A stretch of 64,000 nucleotides of DNA. Origin: Erpobdella octoculata (lineage: Eukaryota > Annelida > Clitellata > Hirudinida > Erpobdellidae). The stretch spans positions 45,104,493 to 45,168,492 of the forward strand of contig OZ022238.1 in assembly GCA_963978895.1 (NCBI GenBank), read 5' to 3'. Below the pieces are notes generated by a model that was not told the origin of the DNA, did not search any database, and worked only from the letters and a program-made list of their open reading frames with translations. The position numbers and the translations under genes were made by a program. Below, in pieces: positions 53,801 to 64,000 of this stretch (the first letter of the stretch is position 1; each line of letters opens with the position of its first letter).

Positions 53801-56061
53801 AGAGGTGATGGAATCACTGGCGGATCCAAGGGGGGCAACCCGGCCATGACCCCCTCAGAAGTTGGCTGGATCCCCAAGTAGATGGAATCTCTACATTGAG
53901 CACCTTGAAGTTGATTTCAAATGATTTCAAACATTCGAAAACATTTGTGGTTTTTCGTTTCACGCGATTAGAAGAAGTTTAATCTAGTTTGTTATAACTT
54001 GTGCCTCATCAAACCAAATAAAATTTAATTAAAAGAAAAAATAACAAATAATTTCTTATACAATTGAAAATAATAAATTAATAAAACCCCAGTAAACTGA
54101 AAGCATTTTACATAATCGATTTTCTCTCAACATTTCATTAAAATGGCGCTGATTTATTTTAATGCACTATTCTATATAATAAATCTTATTTTTAATAAAT
54201 AAAATCAATTTAATAAATAATTAGCTTCCACATAAAATAAATTATTAATACTAAAAATATGAATGTTTTTTATCCCTGGAAATCCCAACCTAATAAAGAT
54301 CAAAGACAAAAAAGGTCAGTTTGCTTACCCTCTTGCAAGCGGTGAGAGGAAGAAGAGGCAACAGTGGACTCTCGTATCAGATATGGAACGCCTGTTCAAT
54401 CCGTTTTCGTCGGAATAATACTTGTCGTGTTGCTCCTCAACGTAGTTGCAAATTGGTTTCCAGCTGTTTGGAATTGAGAAGTGGGAAATTTGAATTGCTG
54501 TTGGAACGCGTCATAATTTTAATATAGAAACGAAGCTTCCATGTAAAACGGAATGTTCACAATTTTTATTTTATTTTAATGCAGAAGAGTAATTAATCTC
54601 TTTCTCTCTCTCCCAGTGGCGTAGCTAGAGTCTTCTGCGCCCGGGGACAAAACACAAAATCTGCGCCCCTACATAATCTCTTTTGCTTCTTGCTTCCAAA
54701 AAACCTGATGAGCCCGGATGTGGGGGGGGGGTAGTCGGAGAAAAAACCTGGGGCAGGGGAATAGTGGGATCCATAGAAATAGCTAGATAGAGCAAAATAA
54801 TAATAAAAAAACCTTTTTTGCTCACTGAAAAGGCGCCGCTCCTGCCCTGCCCACCTTCGCTACGCCTCTGCTCTCTCTCTCCTTCTAGCTCTCCTTGCTC
54901 TATCTCTCTTCCACCCCTCTTTTCTCTCTCTCCCCTTTCTCTCCTTTTTTTTCTTTTCCTTTCATGTTGGTTATAAAGCGTTTTGGTTCAGTCAAAGTTT
55001 GCGACTATAAATCGTCAACTGCTTGAGAGGATAAAGTATGATGATGATGACTCACCATTCGTGTGTGTTCAGCGAGTCATTAAATCCAGGAGTGTCAATC
55101 ACAGTCAGCTTCAATCTCACTCCTTTCTCTTCGATCTCTAAAACTTTCTTTTCAATCGATGTAGTCTTGTGTATCATTTCTGTTGAAAGCAGATAAACAA
55201 AAAATTGTCTAAATAAATCCATTGAATTTCGCTTATACCTACTAACGTTTTCCCACCGATGTAATTTAATTATGAAAATATGTTCGCGAAAAAGTTTTAA
55301 GATAACTCTGCATGAGTAACTTTTAGAACATAAAAAGAAAGCAACTTAATCCATCGCAAGCTAATAAATAGATTTATCACCCTGTTTTTGTTTTCGTTCT
55401 TTAAAATAACATTTTAGCATTTGTTTTCAACCATGCACCAACCTTGGCAATTTGCAACCACTCGTTCCTTATACATGTCTGATTTCTGAAACAAGCAACT
55501 GATCAAGGTCGACTTTCCCAATCCCGATTCTCCTGAAAAATTGGGTTATGATCGTTATTATATCAGCCATAAACTGTGTAGATGGAACGGCAAACTTGGA
55601 TTTTCGAGTATCTAGTTTCGTAGTGGAAAAAAGTACCTACCCATATACTTTATATACTTACTTTTCTCGTCGATTCAACAGTTAAATCAAAACATAAAAA
55701 AATGACATATAAATTAACTATCTTAAATTATTTTAAAAACGGTCTCATGATACGCATATGTTAGTTACAGGGACAGCTTCAAAATTTATATCAGAGAAGA
55801 GGTACGATACTTTACTATATTCACAGATATTTACATTTTTGCAGGGCCCCAATGGTGAGACTCACACTCGAAGCATGAGCTTTGAAGGTGGGCCATATTA
55901 CTATATTACATGACACAACATATTCTGTCTGTTTGCATATATAAAGAATCGTCATTGTTTAATCAAAAGATAAACAAAATCTTACAACTGATTAGAAACA
56001 TTTTTATCGGAAAAATAACAATAATAATCATGACTCTTATTCTTACTCTTTTTCCCCTTTT

Positions 56062-56130
<69 letters not shown>

Positions 56131-57689
56131 ACGCACTAACTCTCCTTTCTTGACAACAATTTAGATGAAAAACATTCGTCTCATGACTCTATTAAAATTC
56201 TCAATACCATTGCAAGGAAGTAATTTAAAGAAATAACAAATCTCCAATTATTGTCAATTATCTTTCAAAGAGATGAAGGAACATTAAATAATTTTTATGA
56301 TGAATCTCTGCTTTTAAAAGTATAAAAATATAAAACGAGTTGAGTTCACGTGTAGATGGAGTCACACATTCTTTTTTTTCTATTTATTTATTTCTCTCTC
56401 TCCCCTCTCTCCTCTTTTCTCTCCTCTCTCCCCCTTCCTCCCTCTCTCCCCCTCTCTTTCTCCCTCCCTTCCTCTCCCCCCTCTCTCTCACTCACACATC
56501 CTCACATACACACACATACATACATACATACATACACAAACTTAAAAAACAACAACTGAAAAACATGTCATGCAAGAGCGACGAACCAACCGACAACCAT
56601 AAGTGTAAAGTTGAAGCCTTTCTTTACCGCCTTCCTGTGAACTTGATCAGGCAGGCTGGCAAACCCAACGTAATCGTCATCATCACCGTCTTCTTCGACA
56701 TCCCCTGATTGAAGATGCTTCATAAAAATTGGTTAAACATGGAATAAATAACCTGTCTGGGTTTTCTTGCTATGCAAACGCTTAAGGTTATGGATGGAAT
56801 AAATTGAAAGCGCTATATAAATATTGAAACTAACAAAAATTTTCAAGAGTTTATTCCACTACCTGCCTTTAATTGGTCTTCATAAGTTATTAAGTTAATA
56901 AATATTTATCCATTTCAACTCAAGTGCCTAATAAGCCTCATTTAAGTGACAATGCAGCATTATTATAAAGAAGCGACTAAGTGAGAGTTATGATAGATAA
57001 CTGAAAAAAATTACCTTTTTCATGGTGAGCGGAGATTTAATAAATGATTTTTCCATATTCGCTGCTTCGGAACGCGAAGTGTTATTATAATTGAAGGTAA
57101 CGTGATTATTTTGAGACTCAGATTTCGAGTTTGTGCACGTCGATGGCTTTTCTGCGCTAGGAATTTGAAACTGTTCAGTACTTTCGCGCGTTGATGGCTT
57201 GACTGTATTCGTTGGTCCGCATTGGTATTGATGATACGTCTTGGAATAATTAACCGAAAGTTCTTTCTCGTCATCTCTGGTCTGTAATAATATCGTGTCG
57301 AATGTTTCAACGTTGTTTTCGTTTGTTTTCTCGGCCGACAACGAAGATTTATCGTCGAGCTGCTGTTGGTCGATTTCTGGCACGATTTTGATGGTTTCCC
57401 GAGGAACGGTTTCGACTTTTTCAGGTTTGATTCGAAGAGACACGACTTCACTTTTCAAGAGAGGACAGTCTACTACTCGCTTCTCTACAGAAGTGATGCC
57501 CCGTGCATCTCCTTGAACTTTGATCTTCGGTGAACCGGTGAGGCTTTTCAGATCTTCTTCGGCTTCGGCCTGTCTTGCTTTCAACTCTGCCAAACGTTGG
57601 GAGGTGTACTCTGAGAGGCCGATCCTCTTGAAAGGTGATCTCGTTGAAAGGCTTGCTCCGTTCAGCGACGGAGACAACGAGAAGTCCAT
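50826..57689 (-). CDS. SEPT: Septin of the SEPT2/4/5 group with long N-terminus
   Basis: GTP-binding filament protein of the cell cortex. Thirteen exons on the minus strand: 57015-57689, 56753-56765, 56591-56704, 55443-55532, 55056-55179, 54329-54463, 53059-53176, 52740-52841, 52514-52610, 52320-52371, 51990-52094, about 51054-51136, and 50826-50926, giving about 602 aa. The first exon encodes a 225-residue polar extension. The septin core starts [20 protein letters not shown]1 is [10 protein letters not shown]3 is DTPGFND and G4 is AKSD (usually AKAD). [10 protein letters not shown] and the septin unique element ([27 protein letters not shown]) follow, then a charged C-terminal coiled coil. 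Human SEPT5 is the closest I can align. The donor after exon 7 (gtcgga) is weak, and the last two junctions are less certain. A 5' non-coding exon must lie upstream (cttacag acceptor at 57711). Confidence 0.9.
51008..51013 (+). terminator. Poly(A) signal of GLS, inside septin
   Basis: AATAAA on the plus strand 320 bp after the GLS stop, between the two last septin exons. The septin reverse-strand AATAAA (50588-50593) in turn lies in the last GLS intron, so the two 3' UTRs would overlap. Confidence 0.45.
51489..51719. mobile_element. hAT-like short element in septin intron
   Basis: 231 bp with inverted ends cagggccgccgatactg and ctctctgcggcctg, flanked by imperfect 8-mers tgtatgcg and tatgtgcg (6 of 8). 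G/C-rich ends and an A-rich middle with no frame. Confidence 0.55.
53401..53900. repeat. Repeat-like intronic sequence in septin
   Basis: 53400-53770 carries overlapping open frames of no known family. At 53816 an element-end motif, cactggcggatccaagg, starts and resembles the motif at 60302 (acgaatctagggggcc). Other ends were not found. Confidence 0.35.
54614..54870. mobile_element. hAT-like MITE in septin intron
   Basis: 257 bp with inverted ends cagtggcgtagctagag and ccttcgctacgcctctg. The flanking 8-mers are ctctctcc and ctctctct, but they sit in a CT microsatellite and are weak proof. Same end family as 28255-28355. Confidence 0.72.
56060..56530. repeat. (TC)n and pyrimidine-rich tracts
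   Basis: (TC)n at about 56067-56129 and a C/T-rich tract at 56390-56490, followed by CA/CATA repeats to 56535. These lie in a septin intron; the frames across them are artefacts. Confidence 0.9.
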
Positions 57690-57711
57690 TGTTGGTATTT
57701 GATCGGTGGTG

Positions 57712-58887
57712 TCTGTAAGTTATAAAGATGCGATCATAAATAGTTATTCATTTAAGAATTATGTTTACAAATTGAAATGAAGCAGTAGCTGTTCTTACAC
57801 AGACCCAAGCTAGGTTTCCTGAATGGCTTAAGCCATTAAGTTATGTTAAGTTTGAATTTCTATCGAGCTAAATAAATTCGCAACCATATATTCACAAGCT
57901 GTTTTTTTTTGTAAACAACACTGGTTTTTCAAACTACTAGACTTTTTTTTAAGCTTGTTAGATGTTTCAACTCAACTTACATTTTTAAGGCGGTACAGCT
58001 TCGAAACCGAGTTAAGTGATGAACAGTCATAAACTCCCGTCTAAACAGCTTTAAATATAATTTTGTCGTCTCAAAAAATCCGTTTTAAACAGAAAAAATA
58101 AGTTGTTTTTTTTAAATAAATGCTTAAAAAATCACTTTCATTTGTCAGAATTAAAAGCTAAACACATTCGATTACAATAAAAAAAAGTTTCATACGAGTA
58201 CAAGTACAAGTAATTATGAATGGCAATCAATCATAGCGCTTATATTATCAACGAATCTTATTTTAAGCGCATCGTCAGTTCATCATATGATCAGATCATG
58301 GTCGTGAACGCTTCTTACATCACACTCCGCACAGTTGCGTTCGAGATACGAGAAGCTCAAATGAGAATACGAATAATAAGCTGAAATAAGCTCATAAATA
58401 TAAGCCAGAGAGAAGATGTCAGTCAGATCATGGTCAGATCAGTCGATCTTCTGTCGTGTTCACTGACGGGTCTTTCTGGGTCGATTAGAAAAAGTTTAGT
58501 ATGAGGTAGGTGGGTGGTTGTGAAGTTGGGACTGAGACAACGCCCAAAGTACGGAATATGTTTTTTCTCGAACATCTATTATACACTTGACTTCATTTTT
58601 GAGTGTATCTTTCATAGTTTTGATGACTAACAGATATACACAGAAAAAATTAAGCCATTTAAAGAGTGACTTGTGCTTACTATTAGTTACTATCACGTGC
58701 TCATCTTCCTTCATATAGTAGCTTAGCATTATTGTTGTCGTTACCAATTGTTACAATATTGATGTTTCTACTTACTTACAGCAATATATACTTAATAAAT
58801 TATAATCTGAGGCATTTTTTATTTTTTTTTATCTATTTAAATGCTTCATTCTCGAAAAATTCTGATAACTTTGTGACAGCTTCGTTG
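57712..58887. other. Upstream of septin, no gene recognised
   Basis: Should contain the septin 5' UTR exon(s) and promoter, but none could be pinned down. AT-rich; no coding similarity seen. Confidence 0.5.
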
Positions 58888-59594
<707 letters not shown>

Positions 59595-59602
59595 CTTCGT
59601 TG

Positions 59603-62225
59603 TCTGGTCATGAGCTCATCATCATCCGTCGTGGATTGTTTGAATAAATTAAATAAATTAATCTGTCGCGCGCACTTAAGTAAATTAGGAATGATAAACA
59701 ATATTAAAGTACAGCTAGCAGCTTTCATTGGCATGGCTTGCATTTGATTTTCAATATACAATTAAAATTTGCGATTTTGGAATTTTTCTGAGGTATTTTT
59801 GAGTGAAAGATTAGCGTGATTAATCAGGCGCCGCATGTAAATGTTTGATGATTGAAGAACGTGCAAATGGATTAATTATTTATTTTCAGTATAGTGAAAC
59901 TAATTTATACTATATGTAATCAGTAAATGCATTTAAACGATTGAGCATCACTACTATTGATATCTACTATGCAATTAATGACCACAGAGTTACTCTATTT
60001 CCTTTACTCTTAAATTAGGAATGAAGAGAAAGTGGTCTACGGTTTTTAAAATGTAGAAATATAGAAATAAATAAATAAAAGATGAGAAATAAAAAGAAAT
60101 AGTAAGGTGGAAAATTCATGAAAGTGATTAATGAGGATGGGTATCAGAGCATCAAGTTCCGGTTCCATTTCATTCATCCTTTCTGCTCTGCTTAACTGGA
60201 AATTAACCACAAATTTCTGTCCAGGACTTCCTCATAACTAGATGGCCTTAAGCACGATATATAAAATATATACACCTACACTTATATATGTATGCAGTAA
60301 CGAATCTAGGGGGCCGGAGGGCCAGGACCCCCTTCCCCGATGATTTCAAAATGTACTTTTTTGAGATACTAACAAGTAAATTAAAAACGAATTTTTAAAA
60401 CCAATGCTCTTATATGTAATTAAAACACAAATTTTGCAATCAATTTTTTCTTATATTACTCTTTTATTTTATATTAAAGTCGAAATATCGAAATTAATTA
60501 AAATTAACTAAATTAATTGACTTATTGTAAAACTAATAATTGAATATTGCATTGTCTTCTATTTTGAGCATGTATGCAAAATTTGAAAAAAATCTATCAT
60601 CAGGAAGTGACTCAAAAATTGATTGCAAGATTTGAAACAGACAGAGAAACAGACAGACAGAGAAACAGACAGACAGAGAAACAGACAGACAGAGAAACAG
60701 ACAGACAGAGAAACAGAGACGACGAGTTAATAAAAGCATTGGTAAAAAAAATTAAAACCTATTTGCGGTCAACAATGACCCAAACTAGATTAAACCATGT
60801 CATGTTTTTAACTGTACATAAATAAAAAACAGACAATCTAAACTTGTTGGAACTTTGTAAATCCTTTTGTATGCTAAATGACAGAAGAAGTAATTTCTTT
60901 GGTAAATGGTAGTTAAAGTTGCAATTTTTAGTTAACTTTTGTAAATGGTAGTTACTTTGAACTTTGGTAAAATGGTAATTATCTAAACACTAGACTGCCA
61001 TTCATTTTTTTTACTTTTTATATTATGAACATTTTGTGTGTTTAAAACCAATGATTTAAGATATAGATGCATTTCATCATAAATTTTATAAAACTTGCCT
61101 ACGGCATTTAAAGACCCCAAACAATTTGTTAGCCCCCCCACTTTCAAAACCATTCCGGTGCCCCTGGTAGTATATAAATAGTTCCAATGACTTAATTACA
61201 TGCTTAAATCCGCTTGCGTTTGCAAGCCAGTCCCAAGATCGGAGAAAGGAGGAGGGAAAAGTTAAAAGGATCAAATTATGATACACGACAGAAAGTACTG
61301 CTTCAACTGTCTTAAAATACCTGGTGTAAAGGACTTTAAACTATTATAATAAATAATAATAATTACATGATCTTCAGTCTTCTCTTAGTTGTAGTTTGTC
61401 TTGGTGGAACCTTGTAGCATTCAGCTTAAATTTAAAATAGATGAAAAAAAATAGTGATGGAGTTTTTTTTAAAAGTGTGTCTTTGCATTTTTATTTATTT
61501 GTTACTTTCTAAGTTGAACTTTAAAATTATATTTACTAAACCCCGTTCGTTTGATCATTTTAAATTAAATTTCAACTAAAAAATTAACTGATAAGTAAAT
61601 TAAATAAACAACCGAAAGAAAAAGCTTCCTACAGAAACAGAAATGAAATACCGCTATGTAAAGAATCTCCACAAAACTCCCATGCATTCGAGAATGCTTA
61701 GTGCTCAGTCCCGATGGTGCATGCAAGTCCCATTTTCTCAACCTCTTTACTAAGGTCGACTAACGTGGGAAAACTACTTATCAAACATATATTTTTTTAA
61801 TAAATTTATTTGTTAACTTTTAACGATATTTTAGTCCTCTATGAACATTGTTCGTTTCCTACGCTTCTGCATATAAGTAGATGATGTGGTTTTGTTTGCT
61901 TCTCTTCTGCTTATGAGCACATGTGGTTTCGTTTGTTTCCCATTCCAGCAGCTTTCGAATCTCCATTTTATCAGTTTCCGTGTTTGGTATCTTATAGAAC
62001 CACAGGGCAAAACGAACAGTGCACTTGTGTATACCGTCTGATTTCACTGTTGTTTATTATTTAGAATATACAACAGTAGTGTGGTATTAGGTTTCCAACA
62101 TGTGTAGATGGAAAAAAATAATTGCTCGAAATGAAACCATGCTTCATGGCTGGTTGCTCTGTAAGAGATTGCAAGTGGTCCACTTTTTAGAACTAGTTCC
62201 GCGTATGGCTTGAATTAAGTGCTTT
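59603..62225. other. Intergenic with repeat fragments
   Basis: No gene is recognised. It holds a solo element-end motif at about 60302-60345, a family A relative with an (ACAGACAG) tail at 60575-60720, and a solo hAT-like end at 61125-61168 (reverse strand: ctaccaggggcaccgg). Short open frames here have no family features. Confidence 0.6.
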
Positions 62226-62468
62226 TTGTATGTATGTATGTATGTATGTATGTATGTATGTATGTATGTATGTATGTATGTATGTATGTATGTATGTATG
62301 TATGTATGTATGTATGTATGTATGTATGTATGTATGTATGTATGTATGTATGTATGTATGTATGTATGTATGTATGTATGTATGTATGTATGTATGTATG
62401 TATGTATGTATGTATGTATGTATGTATGTATGTATGTATGTATGTATGTATGTATGTATGTATGTATG
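62226..62468. repeat. (TATG)n microsatellite
   Basis: Perfect tetranucleotide array of about 60 units. Open in all three frames as an MYVC-type repeat; not coding. Confidence 0.98.
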
Positions 62469-63104
62469 CGTTGAGTTTAATTTTAGATTTTGCCGTTTAT
62501 TTATAGTCGTCTTTATTGCTCAATTATATAAATATTTTAGGCGATAAGCAAAAACTGGGATTCATTACATGGGTAGGTAGTTAGGTAGGTGATAATAATA
62601 ATTATAATAATAATAATAATAATAATACAAGTCTTGATGGCGCGGACGATGAAGAAGTAGTTGAAGATTATTTGAATTTATGTTTGTTTCGAATGATAGC
62701 CGCCTCTTCACGGAAGCGAATAAATCTTCTATCTGTCTGGTATCTTCCAAGATATGTTCGAGTTTCTGTTTGGCTGTCTGTCTGTTTTTCTCTTTTTTTT
62801 TTGTCTGTTTTTCTCTTTTTTTTCTGTCTGTATCTCTCTCTCTCTCTTTCTGTCTGTCTCTCTTTCGTTTAATCTTCTTGTATGTGTGATGTGTGTATAT
62901 AACTATATAACTATATAACTATATATGAGTGTGACCATGATAAATAATACGGCATATGTTAAAAGCAACGTTTGTAGTTTACTTTCCCGAATGTAAGCAG
63001 AAGGTTGATTTGCAGCGGAATACAATTTTCTTGACGTGACTAAGAAGCTTTTCTAAAAATAGATGATTAGCCAATTAGCCATAAAGAACAAGTTAATCAA
63101 AAAA
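62469..63104. other. Intergenic, simple repeats only
   Basis: (ATA)n at 62590-62628, then TCTG/TCTC-rich tracts at 62760-62865. Nothing else seen. Confidence 0.6.
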
Positions 63105-63402
63105 AATTTTTTTTTAAAACACACTTTTATATAATCGATTGTGTAGGTAGCCTACAATTCAGTACATTCTGTTACATAAACAACAAGCATATTAGCATAG
63201 ACAATAAATAGTTCGACGAAAATATCACAAATAATTATTTTGTCCAATTGATCCGAAAATTTGATAGAATGCATTGTTAATCAGTTCGGAGGTATGTTTA
63301 AATTTTTAAGTCTCTAGCTCATCGGGAAGTTAGTTTAAAATCGATTGCAAAATTTGACGACAGACAGACAGACAGAGAAGTCAAGTTAAGTAAAAGTGTG
63401 TC
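63105..63402 (+). repeat. Dispersed repeat family A, copy 2
   Basis: Second long copy of the 5773-6064 repeat, in the same orientation and 57 kb away, including the ctcatcgggaagttag box and the (GACA)n tail. Confidence 0.88.
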
Positions 63403-64000
63403 AAATATGTCACAACAAGCGACAGAACAATAACAAATATGTTGTATTAAAAATACAATTGGGCGTACAAGATCTGAAAGTTTTTTTTTATAGAAATTTG
63501 TAATATTTAATGCTTTATGAAGCTCTACATAACTAAATCCCCTAAAGCGCTTGAGTTCAAGAAATTGAAAACAAAAACTATAACATCATTATTATTATAT
63601 CAACACATATGTGTTATACGAAAATATTTATACATATTAATGTTGAGTTGAGTGCTTATGTAGCTCCTTTGAACTTACGAGAAGGCGCTATGTAAGTTCA
63701 TTTTGATTGATTGATTGTTCGTCATAAAGAAATTACAGGCTCGACGTAGTTCAATAATTAATATATCGTTTTACTGCAAGTTACAAACCAAGACAGGACA
63801 AAAATAAAGAGGAACAGTCCATATCTATATATATGGAACAGTCAGATGATATTTTGATATGCGACAAGAAATTGTCTGATTCACTGATTCACCTACCACC
63901 TACTCCAATTTCAGTCTTTAAACACATAGTGTAGAGAGAAGAGTGGAAAGGGCTTGAGGATTACCAACAAAGTGTAGTTTTTATTATTATTCGATTTAAG
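63403..64000. other. Window end, no gene recognised
   Basis: AT-rich sequence with no supportable coding or RNA feature. Confidence 0.5.

Noticed and set aside
60574..60825. Frame with repeated E-T-D-R-Q
   Set aside because: It comes from the (ACAGACAG) tail of a family A related repeat.
61859..62047. 62-codon reverse frame
   Set aside because: No homologue recognised, no splice or promoter context; length within chance expectation.
62219..62547. Three overlapping frames of repeated M-Y-V-C
   Set aside because: Produced by the (TATG)n array; no coding sequence outside it.

Overview
The window is nuclear DNA of an invertebrate animal: AT-rich, intron-rich, full of microsatellites and short interspersed repeats, with split genes whose products are clearly metazoan (LIM-only factor, UBR7, tropomyosin, synaptobrevin, COX11, selenoprotein K, glutaminase, septin). 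The proteins are rather divergent and genes lie every 4-8 kb, as in compact fast-evolving lineages such as tunicates, but I cannot name the group from sequence alone. All exon models were built by hand from splice sites, reading phase and family similarity. Most close exactly in frame; single-base errors at some ends are possible.

Layout. 1-2900: decayed repeats and microsatellites. 2949-8983 (+): LMO1/3-type LIM-only gene with a repeat-filled 4.9 kb first intron. 9.2-10.7 kb: repeat debris. 10747-15616 (-): complete ten-exon UBR7. 16.4-16.5 kb: a perfect palindrome between direct repeats. 16.7-20.4 kb: a PIF/Harbinger transposon with a broken transposase (+) and an apparently intact MADF-BESS gene (-). 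22883-26817 (-): short tropomyosin isoform, with a hAT-type element in its first intron. 27.1-28.2 kb: repeat fragments ending in a 650 bp tetranucleotide array. 28.6-29.0 kb (-): an unidentified small gene. 29323-35031 (+): Q-rich single C2H2 zinc-finger protein. 37682-41672 (-): synaptobrevin/VAMP. 42003-44322 (+): COX11. 44909-46062 (-): selenoprotein K, with in-frame UGA and a canonical SECIS. 47031-50688 (+): glutaminase lacking catalytic residues. 50826-57689 (-): SEPT2/4/5-group septin. 57.7-64 kb: no gene recognised, only repeats, a second hAT-type element and microsatellites.

From about 29 to 57 kb the genes alternate strictly in orientation, giving divergent promoter pairs (unknown gene/zinc finger, VAMP/COX11, SELENOK/GLS) and convergent 3' ends (zinc finger/VAMP, COX11/SELENOK, GLS/septin). 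The genes serve unrelated housekeeping or cell-biological roles; I see no common pathway. The most notable items are the selenoprotein K gene with its SECIS and recoding-type stem-loop, the probably inactive glutaminase, the Harbinger element with interleaved inverted repeats, a start codon split by an intron in VAMP, a 13-nt septin microexon, and duplicated splice junctions in two genes.
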